NCBI GenBank assembly: GCA_040509495.1 | Contig: JBEVKW010000350.1 | Location: forward strand, 1-64,000 | From: Terrimonas_A sp040509495 | Lineage (GTDB): Bacteria; Bacteroidota; Bacteroidia; Chitinophagales; Chitinophagaceae | DNA length: 64,000 nt | Reading direction: 5' to 3' | Part shown: one piece after another, positions 20,891-29,949 of the stretch | Numbering within the stretch: the first letter of the stretch is position 1 | How the letters are laid out: every line of letters begins with the position of its first letter | Made by a program: the position numbers and the translations under genes | The notes under the pieces: model-generated | What the model was told of the DNA's origin: nothing | The model's database searches: none | The model's input: the letters and a program-made list of their open reading frames with translations, nothing else

Positions 20891-22885
20891 ATGGCATTAC
20901 TCACCGAAAGACATTTGAAAGTATTTGAATCAGCATCTCCGCGACAGATAGAGCTAGCTGTTCAGCTACTTGTTAACGAAGACCCTCTATTCGATATTGT
21001 AGCTTTCAAGTCGTTCATCAATGACTTTAAGGAAGCGAAGGGCAATCTTTCCGCAGTGCTAGGCCGCACACATAAGCCGGTAGGCATAGAAGAGTTCATA
21101 ACAAGCCCGTCCTTCCTCAATCAAAAAATAGTCTATGATGCTAATCCTGATACTCCCGGTGAGAAAACAGGCGTATATGCGGAGGTTTTGCGGCACGCTA
21201 TCCAAATCATCGAAGAAGACCCCCGCGAAGTCCTATTCATGGGAGCTATCGGCACCGCGAAGACATCGTTAGCGCAAATTCTAACGCTTTACGACCTATA
21301 CTTACTATCAACATACAAGCATCCGCAGGCGTTCTTAGGCGTGTTGCCGGGGAGTCCTGTCCTTTTTGCATGTATGAACAGAACCGCAGGGCTGGCGGAA
21401 TCAGTTACATACAAAAAGCTTCGGAACATAGCTAGTAGAAGCCCGTATTTTACTAGCACATGGGCGTATAACCAAAGGCGTGAAAGCGCCATGGTATTCC
21501 CGAACAACATCCGTATTCAACCTTTCGCAGCGGATAGTGAACAAGTGCTAGGCGAGGACATCATTGGCGCTATTGTGGACGAACTGAACTTTATGTCCTA
21601 TGTAGAGAAATCTAAACAAACAAAGGACGAAAGCGGTATATATGACCAAGCGAAAGAAGTATATAGGAAGCTAATTCGCCGCCGCGCTAGCCGATTCATC
21701 GGTCTAAAGGCAGGGCGCATATGCTTAGTTTCTTCCAAGTCCCACGCGGACGACTTCACTGAAATCCGGGAAAAAGAGATAGAGCAAATAAGGGCGGAGG
21801 GTAAAAGCACACATAAAGCCTATATATACAAAAACGCCCATTGGGAAATCCGTCCTGATAGCGTTGTAGCAGCGGAGCCGCGCTTTAGTGTGGTTGTCGG
21901 TGATATGCGCACACAAACCCGCATATTAGGCCGGAACGAGCGCGCTCCTTCTGATATGCAGATAATCCAAGTGCCTGAAAGCTATAGAGACCTATTCGTC
22001 AATGATCCGGAAGGCTCCCTACGCGACTTTGCAGGTGTTAGTTCGCGTGGCACAAATAGCTATTATAAGAATGCGGAAGACGTATGGCGTATGGTTAAAG
22101 GATGGGCAGAGCTTGAAATGGTTAGCCCATTTATGCAAAATACTATCAACTTTGAACAAGGCAGCCCTGACGTTAATCCTGACTATCAAGTCCCATTTCC
22201 GGAATATCCCCGAGCACTGCATATCGACTTGTCAGAAAGCAAGTGCTCCACGGGTATATCTTGCGGTTTTACGCTAGGCACTGTTCCTATCAAAACAACC
22301 GTAGAAAAGGCGGACGGCACGCTCTCCGTGATAACAGAAGATATGCCATTCGTAGTGTATGATTTCCATCTTGAGGTGATTCCTCCGAAGGTAGGCCAAA
22401 TTGAAATCGCGGTGATTCGTCAATGGGTATATATGCTTAGAGATGAGCTAGGTTTACCTATCGATATTGTCACCACTGACCAATTTCAAAGCACCGACAC
22501 ACGGCAGATTCTATTTAATCGCGGCTTCCGCGTTGATAAAGTATCAGTGGAAGACTTGGAACTCCACAAAGACTTTCGGTCAGCCCTATCACAAGGACGG
22601 GTTGCCGGGCCAGAGCATCACAAAGCCTTTGATGAGTTATTGAAGCTCATACCTGACTATAAGAAACGTAAGATAGATCATCCTGCCAACGGCAGTAAGG
22701 ACGTATCAGACGCCATGCTTGGAGTTTTCACCGTCCTTTCGAGAAGGCGCGCCACATGGGTAAAAACTAACAAAGAAACGGGCAGACCGGAGCCAGTTAA
22801 ACGGGTATCACGTAGCGCGGGCAGACCTAAACGCGGAATGGTCAAAATGGAGAATCAGCGCGGTCTGGAAATTGGCTTGCAATAG
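20891..22885 (+). CDS. Terminase large subunit (664 aa)
   Basis: The ATPase part has a Walker A motif in LFMGAIGTAKTSLAQIL (about residue 117), a Walker B motif in DIIGAIVDELNFM (about residue 220), and a coupling segment near ICLVSSKSHADDF. The C-terminal nuclease fold shows acidic residues in LHIDLSESKC, DIVTTDQFQSTDTRQIL and KDVSDAMLGVF. It packages DNA into the prohead through the portal. Length is rather long for the family. No small subunit is identified nearby. Confidence 0.85.
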   Translation: MALLTERHLKVFESASPRQIELAVQLLVNEDPLFDIVAFKSFINDFKEAKGNLSAVLGRTHKPVGIEEFITSPSFLNQKIVYDANPDTPGEKTGVYAEVLRHAIQIIEEDPREVLFMGAIGTAKTSLAQILTLYDLYLLSTYKHPQAFLGVLPGSPVLFACMNRTAGLAESVTYKKLRNIASRSPYFTSTWAYNQRRESAMVFPNNIRIQPFAADSEQVLGEDIIGAIVDELNFMSYVEKSKQTKDESGIYDQAKEVYRKLIRRRASRFIGLKAGRICLVSSKSHADDFTEIREKEIEQIRAEGKSTHKAYIYKNAHWEIRPDSVVAAEPRFSVVVGDMRTQTRILGRNERAPSDMQIIQVPESYRDLFVNDPEGSLRDFAGVSSRGTNSYYKNAEDVWRMVKGWAELEMVSPFMQNTINFEQGSPDVNPDYQVPFPEYPRALHIDLSESKCSTGISCGFTLGTVPIKTTVEKADGTLSVITEDMPFVVYDFHLEVIPPKVGQIEIAVIRQWVYMLRDELGLPIDIVTTDQFQSTDTRQILFNRGFRVDKVSVEDLELHKDFRSALSQGRVAGPEHHKAFDELLKLIPDYKKRKIDHPANGSKDVSDAMLGVFTVLSRRRATWVKTNKETGRPEPVKRVSRSAGRPKRGMVKMENQRGLEIGLQ

Positions 22886-22918
22886 TCCGCCCCGTGGATA
22901 CTGTGGAGTCATCGGTTT

Positions 22919-22929
22919 GCAACTGTTGC
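22919..22929. repeat. Palindrome copy 19
   Basis: T-centred intergenic copy between the terminase gene and 22943. Confidence 0.95.
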
Positions 22930-22942
22930 AAATTCCCAAGCC

Positions 22943-23296
22943 ATGAAAGAACAAGATGCATGTAAGGTAAGAATCGCGGCGGACTTCTTTGTCCGTATGA
23001 TGAAAGTAAGCCGCTGTGATGCGGTTAAAGGCGCTGAGAAGATGGAAGAAACCATTGCGGATATTTTCGCGGTGCTCATCTATCTGTTTACTAGTAACTT
23101 ACGATATATTGAGTTCAAAGACCATCCTATTGTGAGTTATCCAGTCAGCAGCTTTTGCGACGAAAAAACCATGATGGAAATCAAAGATATGCTAGTTGAT
23201 GCTGGCTATGATGTGGATTTCAAAAATGGTAATATGCGCATAGGAGTTCAGACTGCCCTTGCGGATAGTATGGGAAAAGAACTCAAACAGAAATAA
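22943..23296 (+). CDS. Paralogous small-protein family member A (117 aa)
   Basis: Helical N-terminus, then IYLFTSNLRYIEFKDHPI, a helix (TMMEIKDMLVDAGYDVDFKN) and a strand ending RIGVQTALADSMG. The same helix-(G)[YF]-x-V-strand arrangement is found in the products of 23620, 25059, 26161, 28809 and 30340. No known family is recognised. Confidence 0.7.
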   Translation: MKEQDACKVRIAADFFVRMMKVSRCDAVKGAEKMEETIADIFAVLIYLFTSNLRYIEFKDHPIVSYPVSSFCDEKTMMEIKDMLVDAGYDVDFKNGNMRIGVQTALADSMGKELKQK

Positions 23297-23300
23297 GACT

Positions 23301-23615
23301 ATGAATTCCACCAGTCACGAACCGCAAATGGTAACTCCGCTAAAGATTCTGGAAGCCATCGCGGAGCTAAGGAGACTCCGCCCTTCTGTCGTTAGCGTAA
23401 GCGATAACCAAAGGTTTTGTCATAATCTTGATGCGTTAGAAAAGCATATTACTTGGCATCTAGCAATTGGCGGACCATGCACCGATACAAAGTTTGAAAT
23501 CTTCGGTCGCTATATAGTGGACGCAAATGGCATATATCACATAGACGCAAAAGCGTTATACGATCATAATGTAGCCCGCAAGACAGGGCAATCTTTACTC
23601 GCGTTAGACTGCTAA
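23301..23615 (+). CDS. Hypothetical protein (104 aa)
   Basis: The start is ATG 23301. Helical N-terminus (LKILEAIAELRRLRP) and a C-terminal part with GRYIVDANGIYHIDAKAL. No family is recognised. It lies between two members of the paralogous family. Confidence 0.7.
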   Translation: MNSTSHEPQMVTPLKILEAIAELRRLRPSVVSVSDNQRFCHNLDALEKHITWHLAIGGPCTDTKFEIFGRYIVDANGIYHIDAKALYDHNVARKTGQSLLALDC

Positions 23616-23619
23616 AAAT

Positions 23620-24060
23620 ATGAATAGAAAAGAAACACCAAAGAAAGAGAAAGTCACTTACGAGCCAAAGGTATATAAGGGTAAAACCTTAGCTAAACCA
23701 AAGCCGCAAGAACATAAGGGCGAAACTTATGACGTGAATTTCAATGCTGCCGATCTTGTTAAGATATTGAGACTTTCACAAGTTAAGCCGGATGACGCTA
23801 TACCTTCCGTCGATGAAACGTTATTGCAGATATATGTATGGTTACTTTCTACAGTAACAAACACAATTCCGCAACATAACCAAATGGCAGAAATACCTAT
23901 CCACCATTTTGATAAAGCATGGTTTGCCACGGAAGATCATCTCCGTTCGGTAAAGGTTATGCTGCAAATGAGAGGCTTTGACGTGGAGTATAAGGACGAT
24001 GGCCTATTGGTAGGTATTCAAACCGTCCTTAGCGACGCCAGACGTAACAAGCAAATCTAA
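23620..24060 (+). CDS. Paralogous small-protein family member B (146 aa)
   Basis: A basic N-terminus (KETPKKEKVTYEPKVYKGKT) precedes the shared domain: LLQIYVWLLSTVTNTIPQ, then HLRSVKVMLQMRGFDVEYKD and LLVGIQTVLSDARRN. It is closest to the 22943 product. Confidence 0.7.
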   Translation: MNRKETPKKEKVTYEPKVYKGKTLAKPKPQEHKGETYDVNFNAADLVKILRLSQVKPDDAIPSVDETLLQIYVWLLSTVTNTIPQHNQMAEIPIHHFDKAWFATEDHLRSVKVMLQMRGFDVEYKDDGLLVGIQTVLSDARRNKQI

Positions 24061-24075
24061 ATAGAAACTATACAT

Positions 24076-24525
24076 ATGAATGTAGGTAGAATGAAAGGCG
24101 AGTTATGCAATCGTGTTAACCAACGCGGTGCTTTGTGCAATGGCCATATCGGTATTCTTCCAATGGAAGACACTGACAATTTAGTATGTATAGATTGCGG
24201 GTGGGATGAAAGTGCTGAAAGGAACGCTAATGTTGAGAAGAAAAAAGCCGTCGCGCCTGCCGCGCTTACCCCTCTAGCAAAAGCGTATAGGATACGTAGC
24301 TTACTTACCAACATCAAACAGTTGCTGCTGGATACCAGCGCCCCTGTTGACGTAATTTCCGTTGTCATAGCCGATACGGATGCGGAGATTTACGATCTTA
24401 TGAAACATCCACTCGCCGCGTTAGGTATGGATAGCCTTTTGAATAGAAGGCTGATGTATGTGACTATCGATAGGAACAAGTCCGAAAACGGAGAAATCCA
24501 TGTGCTTCAAGAAGCCGTTAAATAA
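24076..24525 (+). CDS. Zinc-finger protein related to the 16858 product (149 aa)
   Basis: The N-terminal 40 residues (GELCNRVNQRGALCNGHIG, LVCIDCGWDES) match the N-terminus of the 258-aa protein at 16858. The C-terminal part is helical (AYRIRSLLTNIKQLLLDTS). The start context is AACTATACATATG. Function unknown. Confidence 0.7.
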   Translation: MNVGRMKGELCNRVNQRGALCNGHIGILPMEDTDNLVCIDCGWDESAERNANVEKKKAVAPAALTPLAKAYRIRSLLTNIKQLLLDTSAPVDVISVVIADTDAEIYDLMKHPLAALGMDSLLNRRLMYVTIDRNKSENGEIHVLQEAVK

Positions 24526-24533
24526 CTACACAT

Positions 24534-25022
24534 ATGAAAGAAACTAGCAATAAGATTCCCCGGCAGAAGCTGATGAAACGTTTGAACGTCCGCAACGTAG
24601 CGCGCGAGCTATACAGGCTGCAAGTTAGCGGAACACATACCCGCGCCGGTGTTGTTTTTGAACTTAGCCAATTGGTGAGTCTGTTAGAGTCTAATTGGAA
24701 AATCAAATACAAGGAAAAGGATCATTATGAATTGAGGGTGAAATGGCTTGATAGCAATATGCAGAAAGTTTATGAAATGCTCCTTGGAATGTATTATGCG
24801 GAAGTGCAAAAACGACATAGGATGTCTATGTTTGAAAAGGGACGTATGCCAGTTTGGCGGGCGCATATGATAGCAATATTTGCAATGGAAGTAGATACAT
24901 ACAACCAACTTTCCGGAAAAGCTCAGTATAAGGAAGGTTCGTTCGCTTTTGATAGGAAAATGACCCGTCTTTATACGATCATGGACCGCGAGCGCATCCG
25001 CATAACTTGGTTTGGAATCTGA
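24534..25022 (+). CDS. Paralogous helical protein, type 2 member A (162 aa)
   Basis: An all-helical protein with MFEKGRMPVWRAHMIAIFAM, matching MWDKGKLPIWRAAMVTFMMA in the 34636 product; both also share an N-terminal ARELYRLQ / ARKLFSIQ helix. The two genes are 10 kb apart. Function unknown. Confidence 0.7.
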   Translation: MKETSNKIPRQKLMKRLNVRNVARELYRLQVSGTHTRAGVVFELSQLVSLLESNWKIKYKEKDHYELRVKWLDSNMQKVYEMLLGMYYAEVQKRHRMSMFEKGRMPVWRAHMIAIFAMEVDTYNQLSGKAQYKEGSFAFDRKMTRLYTIMDRERIRITWFGI

Positions 25023-25028
25023 TTTCTC

Positions 25029-25039
25029 GCAACTGTTGC
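25029..25039. repeat. Palindrome copy 20
   Basis: T-centred intergenic copy six bases after the stop at 25022. Confidence 0.95.
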
Positions 25040-25058
25040 AAACTATACAACAAAACAT

Positions 25059-25700
25059 ATGAAAGGTAACGAATTAAGCTTTGAATTGGATGTCACCGCC
25101 GGAGAACTCGCTAGAATGCGTAGGCTTTATGGCATCATGCAAGGACCGGGCATTCCTATCGTCGATAACTACGCAATCGACGCATTTGATATGGAGAACC
25201 GCGCTAGCATATACGCATGTTTGGCGGAGGTAGCCTACAGCAGAAACGATCAAGAGTATGTGGATTTCGAGTCCGAAGAGGATGTGGATATAACAGATCC
25301 TATCTTCGCATTGCTTGAAAACTTGGGTTACGTAGTGCTTCACATGCCCCCGATGAATACAGTGCGCGTTAGCTTTCAAGCCGCCCTTCATAGGGAGCAA
25401 CATCGTGGGTATTCTAACTATGATACGGAAGCGCAATTGCTAGCGGAAATGCTGGAACAAAGGGCGATTGAAAGCATAGGACTTTCCAGCTTGAAAGACC
25501 TGAACACTCCGGAAAAGATAGATGCATATGCTAAGGCTATTGATAGCTATTCCATATCGATTCCGTATTATGATGAATTGCAGAAGCGTGAGAAGGAGGA
25601 AGCGGAAGCGCGCCACCGCAAGAACATGGAAAAGATGGCTAGGAAAAAGCTGAAAAGGATAGAGGAACTTAACGAGAAAGCCAAATCAACCACTCTATAA
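25059..25700 (+). CDS. Paralogous small-protein family member C (213 aa)
   Basis: The shared domain covers about residues 30-120: SIYACLAEVAYSRNDQEYVD, PIFALLENLGYVVLHMPP, TVRVSFQAALHREQH. A C-terminal extension ends in a long charged helix (KREKEEAEARHRKNMEKMAR), probably a coiled coil. Confidence 0.7.
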   Translation: MKGNELSFELDVTAGELARMRRLYGIMQGPGIPIVDNYAIDAFDMENRASIYACLAEVAYSRNDQEYVDFESEEDVDITDPIFALLENLGYVVLHMPPMNTVRVSFQAALHREQHRGYSNYDTEAQLLAEMLEQRAIESIGLSSLKDLNTPEKIDAYAKAIDSYSISIPYYDELQKREKEEAEARHRKNMEKMARKKLKRIEELNEKAKSTTL

Positions 25701-25702
25701 CA

Positions 25703-26008
25703 ATGGACTTCCCAAAATTCGCTAACGAAACTGACGAAGAATTCAACATGCGTCAACAGGCCATCGCCGCGCATAAACGAGTCAACGACCTAACGCCGGG
25801 AAGGCATGTTCATCATGCTACTGGTGAGCCTTGTGATAATGGCAATTGCGCTATCAATCACACACACGAAGAACATACACATAGCCATGAGGAAGAAGCG
25901 TCGAAGGAAGACCCGCCCGCCGTGGAAATTGTGTCAGTGGAGAAGGAAGCGGCTGGACCCGTGCCGCTTTCCAAACCTGCCCGCAAGCGGCCTGTCTCCA
26001 AAAAATAA
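25703..26008 (+). CDS. His-rich protein with basic tail (101 aa)
   Basis: The centre is rich in His and acidic residues (NHTHEEHTHSHEEEASKED), suitable for binding metal ions, and the end is a Lys/Arg/Pro tail (LSKPARKRPVSKK) like those in the 915 and 38783 products. Probably mostly disordered. It is followed by a terminator-like hairpin. Confidence 0.65.
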   Translation: MDFPKFANETDEEFNMRQQAIAAHKRVNDLTPGRHVHHATGEPCDNGNCAINHTHEEHTHSHEEEASKEDPPAVEIVSVEKEAAGPVPLSKPARKRPVSKK

Positions 26009-26028
26009 CCGGTCCTCTCCGTGACTAA

Positions 26029-26068
26029 AGCCCGTGCAACGAGTGATTCCCTGCCCGTTGCACGGGCT
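26029..26068. terminator. Terminator-like hairpin
   Basis: AGCCCGTGCAAC (26029-26040) pairs with GTTGCACGGGCT (26057-26068), followed by AAAATTTT. It separates the 24-26 kb genes from the next promoter. Confidence 0.65.
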
Positions 26069-26080
26069 AAAATTTTACCG

Positions 26081-26108
26081 TTGCGTTCCCCCGGAAACTG
26101 AGTAGTTT
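26081..26108 (+). promoter_or_regulatory. Promoter candidate with a palindrome just downstream
   Basis: TTGCGT at 26081-26086, a 16-bp spacer and TAGTTT at 26103-26108. The -10 box equals that at 11380. The palindrome at 26122-26132 would lie near +8 to +18, an operator-like place. Confidence 0.6.
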
Positions 26109-26121
26109 GGCCGTAGGATTT

Positions 26122-26132
26122 GCAACAGTTGC
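26122..26132. repeat. Palindrome copy 21
   Basis: A-centred copy between the promoter candidate at 26081 and ATG 26161. Confidence 0.95.
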
Positions 26133-26160
26133 AAATTTCAAACCTGAAAGAGTAAGACCT

Positions 26161-26496
26161 ATGGGATACGGATACGCGCAAGACGACAACCAGAAAGAGC
26201 CAGCACCAAAAAGGAGCGGAAGACTCTCCTTGAAGGACTTGGAATTCACTAAAGAAGAGTTTCTGAAGTTGATTCCCATGGCGACCACTAACAAACTTAG
26301 AGTGATTGCCATAAAGTCATTGTTCAGTTGTTTGAAATCGGTTTTTGCGGTGACGCCAGATATGAACGAAATCATGGCTGCGAACCTTACAGGAGATAAA
26401 GAAGCCACCGCTATTTGCATCAAGATGCTAACTGATCGTGGTTGCGAAGTGGAGATGAAATCCGCTGAACTTATATACATAAAGTTCCCTAAGTGA
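26161..26496 (+). CDS. Paralogous small-protein family member D (111 aa)
   Basis: The start is ATG 26161; an upstream in-frame TTG at 26107 lies within the promoter and is rejected. The shared domain is seen in IKSLFSCLKSVFAVTPDMNE, ICIKMLTDRGCEVEMKS and ELIYIKF. The next start (GTG) overlaps its stop. Confidence 0.65.
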   Translation: MGYGYAQDDNQKEPAPKRSGRLSLKDLEFTKEEFLKLIPMATTNKLRVIAIKSLFSCLKSVFAVTPDMNEIMAANLTGDKEATAICIKMLTDRGCEVEMKSAELIYIKFPK

Positions 26497-28391
26497 ATGC
26501 TGACACTCTGATATTTTTCTGTATTTTATCCGCTATAGGCACCTTCCCCTGTCTATGCATATTTTTAAACTATATGGCAAAAAAGACTACAAACAAACCT
26601 GTTAGCGAAGACCCGCTTTCGGATGTCATAAGCAGTGAATCTATTGCTACTTCCGCCGCGATACAGTCGTTACAAAACGCTATTGAAGAATATGATAGCA
26701 ATCCTACACAAGCAATGGGGATTAGGCTCAAGGCTGAAGCTAGAAAAGCGGTCAATAGACTTGTAGGCATAAGCCGTTCGCTGGAAAGTCTGAAAGAAGC
26801 ACTAGCGGATATGGACGAAGAGACGGAATTTGATCCTACGGAAGGCGCGTTCCAGCCGGAGGAAACCACCCGCCCTTTACGGTCATCCGCACCAATGCTA
26901 AAAGATCAATGCCCATTGATAGCTACTCAATCCCAAGTGGCGGTTAGGCTTTATACAGGGAATCTCTACCCGGATATGTTTCATAGGCATAAGGCGGCTA
27001 GTCCTATCAGCGCGGACCAAATGCGCAATGCTGACTATGACCATTATCAGTTCATAGAACAGGATGCGTTGATTTACTTTCACCCAAATCCTAGCAAGCC
27101 GGAGGAATTTGCAACTGTTGCAATGATGCAACGGGGACCTAGTAACCACGAAAATCAGCTGCATTTATATCTGACGGAAGGAGTGGAAATTCATATACAT
27201 ACAGATCATGAGTCTATGATTTGCACTACGGAAATTCCTGATATGGTTGGCTTAAAGGTGTTTTCTATCAATAGGCAATATAAGAGTTTGATCAATCATG
27301 GAGAGGCTATGATGCCCCTGACCGCTAAACATACCACGGAAGACCGTAGGACGGTGTTGGAAGAGGCTATGAAGCAGAATGGTATTAATCCGAAGGATGT
27401 GTTCATAAAAGAAACCGGCACGGATGCGTTAGTGGCTAAAGAAAAGAATGTTATTATAGACGTTTCAGCCGGGCCGGATGTTCCCACGGTTAAGATTATC
27501 AAAGGGCGGAAGAAAGCCGAAAAGAAAGTAGTAGTTGAAGAACAGGAGACCCGCGATGCAATAGACGCTAGAAGAGGTGCAATTAGTATCTATCAACAAG
27601 CGATGGAACAAATAATAGATGACCGTAACTCTATGAGTTCGTGGGAGCGCACCGTCCTTGGTGATATTGGTATTCCAATCGAAGCCATTGCGGGTATGAC
27701 CCCATTACCTACTATTCCTATTACACCGGCAAGCTCTATTCGTGCAACTTCTATCGATACAAATCCTCTATCCAATATTGTTTCAGGACCCTATATACAG
27801 TTTCCGTCAGGATTATCACAAGAAGGCGCGAGCCTACGGGAAAGAGACGTATATGCCAGTGGCAGTTTCACATCCGTTAGAGGACATAGAATGCGGAATT
27901 ATGATATAGACGGTGATATGTATGGAGTGGGACTTCCTACAAATAACAATCAAGAATATGGAGAGTATTGCGGTAGGCTATACGTAGAACTTCCGGAAAC
28001 GCAACGTAAGGCGGGGTTTGTTATCCGTAGGCTATCACAGCTATCCACCTTTGACGATTGGCAGCATAGGCTTATAAAGGCCGCTTACCTTTGCGCTTTG
28101 CTCCGCTCCGGAAACTATTCGATGGCAGTCTATCGGATAGAAAACCGCGAATGGTATGTGACCTTTGTTCAAGGCGTTGCCGTTACGGATGTCAGGCCGG
28201 AGAACTGGCATCAAGTTAACCTATGCGCTCCGCCATATTGCGACCCGTTGTTTGAAGAAACTTCGCAACAGTTGCAAACGCCTAGCATGAACGCAACACC
28301 TTCTGCTGTTGAGACTATGCTTGCTAATAGCTACCAAGCGATTCAAAATAACTACCGTGCCGGAGGAAGAATTACCCACAATAACCCATGA
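26493..28391 (+). CDS. Large hypothetical protein (632 aa; or 605 aa from ATG 26574)
   Basis: From GTG 26493, overlapping the previous stop, the protein starts with a membrane-like segment (LIFFCILSAIGTFPCLCIF). ATG 26574 (MAKKTTNKPVSEDPLS) is an attractive alternative that gives a soluble protein. A helical region of about 100 residues is followed by a beta-rich domain (VEIHIHTDHESMICTTEIP), a linker, and a C-terminal domain (RLYVELPETQRKAGFVIRRL, YSMAVYRIENREWYVTFVQG). No family is recognised. It is the largest unknown gene of the region and carries two palindromes. Confidence 0.7.
   Translation: MNADTLIFFCILSAIGTFPCLCIFLNYMAKKTTNKPVSEDPLSDVISSESIATSAAIQSLQNAIEEYDSNPTQAMGIRLKAEARKAVNRLVGISRSLESLKEALADMDEETEFDPTEGAFQPEETTRPLRSSAPMLKDQCPLIATQSQVAVRLYTGNLYPDMFHRHKAASPISADQMRNADYDHYQFIEQDALIYFHPNPSKPEEFATVAMMQRGPSNHENQLHLYLTEGVEIHIHTDHESMICTTEIPDMVGLKVFSINRQYKSLINHGEAMMPLTAKHTTEDRRTVLEEAMKQNGINPKDVFIKETGTDALVAKEKNVIIDVSAGPDVPTVKIIKGRKKAEKKVVVEEQETRDAIDARRGAISIYQQAMEQIIDDRNSMSSWERTVLGDIGIPIEAIAGMTPLPTIPITPASSIRATSIDTNPLSNIVSGPYIQFPSGLSQEGASLRERDVYASGSFTSVRGHRMRNYDIDGDMYGVGLPTNNNQEYGEYCGRLYVELPETQRKAGFVIRRLSQLSTFDDWQHRLIKAAYLCALLRSGNYSMAVYRIENREWYVTFVQGVAVTDVRPENWHQVNLCAPPYCDPLFEETSQQLQTPSMNATPSAVETMLANSYQAIQNNYRAGGRITHNNP
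27111..27121. repeat. Palindrome copy 22
   Basis: T-centred copy in the 26493 gene, read as FATVAM. Confidence 0.95.
28265..28275. repeat. Palindrome copy 23
   Basis: A-centred copy 117 bases before the stop of the 26493 gene, read as SQQLQT. Confidence 0.95.
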
Positions 28392-28612
28392 TTGATCCTA
28401 TGTTGCCCTATATAACCCTTATTATCACTTTCGTCATTTCTGTCTTTGCATCCATGGTTGAAAACGCGTCTGCGGATGTGTTGGATGATACCAACGAATC
28501 CAACGTAAGGCATGTGCGCATAGTCAGCCGCGTTAGGGCTTTCAGCGTGTGGAGCCTAGCGGTTGCCCTTATCTGGTGCGGAGTCGATTTCATAACGTTT
28601 ATCTTCCAATGA
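28388..28612 (+). CDS. Two-segment membrane protein (74 aa)
   Basis: Two membrane segments (YITLIITFVISVFASMV and FSVWSLAVALIWCGVDFI) are joined by a charged loop. It overlaps both neighbours by four bases in a series of membrane genes (28388, 28609). Function unknown. Confidence 0.7.
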   Translation: MIDPMLPYITLIITFVISVFASMVENASADVLDDTNESNVRHVRIVSRVRAFSVWSLAVALIWCGVDFITFIFQ

Positions 28613-28812
28613 AGGACGATTTCATGTTTGGTTTCTTTATGTGTCTAGTTAACATAATGGCTTTGCTCTTCGCGGAAGCCAGCCAAAAGATGCGTAAAGA
28701 CAGTTTTCTACATGGGGTTATCCACGGCAGTTGGAAAGGGCTATACATAGGAAGCTCCGCAGTGCTCGTTATATACACATTGAAACTTATCACTTATTTT
28801 ATCTATCGATGA
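28609..28812 (+). CDS. Two-segment membrane protein (67 aa)
   Basis: Start at ATG 28609 by ATGA overlap. Segments MFGFFMCLVNIMALLFA and LYIGSSAVLVIYTLKLI are separated by a short basic loop. Similar in plan to the upstream protein. Function unknown. Confidence 0.7.
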   Translation: MKDDFMFGFFMCLVNIMALLFAEASQKMRKDSFLHGVIHGSWKGLYIGSSAVLVIYTLKLITYFIYR

Positions 28813-29156
28813 ACGAACATATACAAATCGAATTTAACGCCCGTAGCGCAACCCGCCTTAAAGCGCTGGTCGATACGAAACAAAACATGGACGGGAACCG
28901 CACGGTTATCAAAACCTTGATGCATTTTCAACGGTGGATATATGATGCCATAACAAACAACGCCGACCGCAAACAAGAGATAGGCATAAACATTTCTTGT
29001 TTTGAGTCAGAAAAGACTAGACTCCGCCTATTGCGCTATATCCGCCGGATGGACTACGAAGTCAGACAGGAAGGCTCTGTTGTCTATATCAGTTATGCGG
29101 CTGCCTACGCGGCGGAGAAGCAACTTTATGGATGGGTAACTGACGGGGAGAAATAA
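28809..29156 (+). CDS. Paralogous small-protein family member E (115 aa)
   Basis: Start at ATG 28809 by ATGA overlap. The shared domain: FQRWIYDAITNNADRKQEIG, CFESEKTRLRLLRYIRRMD, then YEVRQEGSVVYISYAAAY. This member is the most compact. Confidence 0.7.
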   Translation: MNEHIQIEFNARSATRLKALVDTKQNMDGNRTVIKTLMHFQRWIYDAITNNADRKQEIGINISCFESEKTRLRLLRYIRRMDYEVRQEGSVVYISYAAAYAAEKQLYGWVTDGEK

Positions 29157-29159
29157 CGT

Positions 29160-29348
29160 ATGTTCACCGGACTCTGTATCCTAGCAACCGTCCTATTCAT
29201 ATGCGCTCTTATGTGCCTAAGTCGCATGTTGGATGAAGACCCTATACCTGACGACTACCGCAAAATTCTAACTATAACGTGGCGGATTGTCGCGCTCCTT
29301 CTTATCATATCATCAACCGCTCTTATTACCTCATTATGGACGCACTGA
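29160..29348 (+). CDS. Two-segment membrane protein (62 aa)
   Basis: Segments MFTGLCILATVLFICALMCL and IVALLLIISSTALITSLW flank a short acidic/basic loop. It overlaps the next gene by 13 bases. Function unknown. Confidence 0.7.
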   Translation: MFTGLCILATVLFICALMCLSRMLDEDPIPDDYRKILTITWRIVALLLIISSTALITSLWTH

Positions 29349-29728
29349 AACAGATTTTTACTATCTTTATGCACGTAAGGCCGGGCGCTAAGTTAGACGA
29401 TAAACCGGCAACTGTAGAAGCGTTTATTGAGCGATGTCACGAAGGACGCGGCGGATACTATTTGGACTTTGGTGGTCTGCTAGTAGCGGTTCCGGATTAC
29501 ACTGCTGATTTGAATGTTATGCATGAAGCAGAAAAGACTCTAAACGCGAAGGAATGCCTAGCGTATCATGCTTTTTTACAGTTTGTAATGCCTTCCGCAA
29601 ATAGAGGTAAATCAAACAGCTATACATGGGGAGCTACCGCCGCGCAAAGGGCGGAAGCCTTCCTTAAAACCATTGGCCAATGGGAGGAAGACGAAAATTT
29701 GCAACAGTTGCAAACGCTGAAGAAGTGA
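29336..29728 (+). CDS. Hypothetical protein (130 aa)
   Basis: The start is ATG 29336. It contains GGYYLDFGGLLVAVPDYTAD and a helical C-terminal half. The palindrome encodes LQQLQ at the end (NLQQLQTLKK). No family is recognised. Confidence 0.65.
   Translation: MDALKQIFTIFMHVRPGAKLDDKPATVEAFIERCHEGRGGYYLDFGGLLVAVPDYTADLNVMHEAEKTLNAKECLAYHAFLQFVMPSANRGKSNSYTWGATAAQRAEAFLKTIGQWEEDENLQQLQTLKK
29701..29711. repeat. Palindrome copy 24
   Basis: A-centred copy 15 bases before the stop codon of the 29336 gene, read as LQQLQT. Confidence 0.95.
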
Positions 29729-29742
29729 ATACTGTCTCCCAT

Positions 29743-29949
29743 ATGCTAATCAAAGCTCTACTACGCATCCGCATTTTCTTCCTAGAGGGAAAGGTCTATC
29801 GGCTTCATCTTCAGACCTTTTCCGCGCCTGCCGGAAGTCTCAAGCAATATCTGCTAGGTCAGCGTTACGCGGATGCCCGCAAGCGAATGAACCGACTGAA
29901 AATCCAGCTAGCCACTAAGGAATTGTATGAAAGAACGAAAGACATCTAA
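29743..29949 (+). CDS. Small basic protein (68 aa)
   Basis: The start is ATG 29743 (MLIKALLRIRIFFLEG). It is basic and amphipathic and ends in a charged helix. It overlaps the next small gene by 23 bases. Function unknown. Confidence 0.6.
   Translation: MLIKALLRIRIFFLEGKVYRLHLQTFSAPAGSLKQYLLGQRYADARKRMNRLKIQLATKELYERTKDI

Noticed and set aside
26107..26160. TTG start at 26107 encoding ATVAN before the 26161 gene
   Set aside because: The codon lies within the -10 region of a promoter candidate, and ATG 26161 leaves the shared domain complete.
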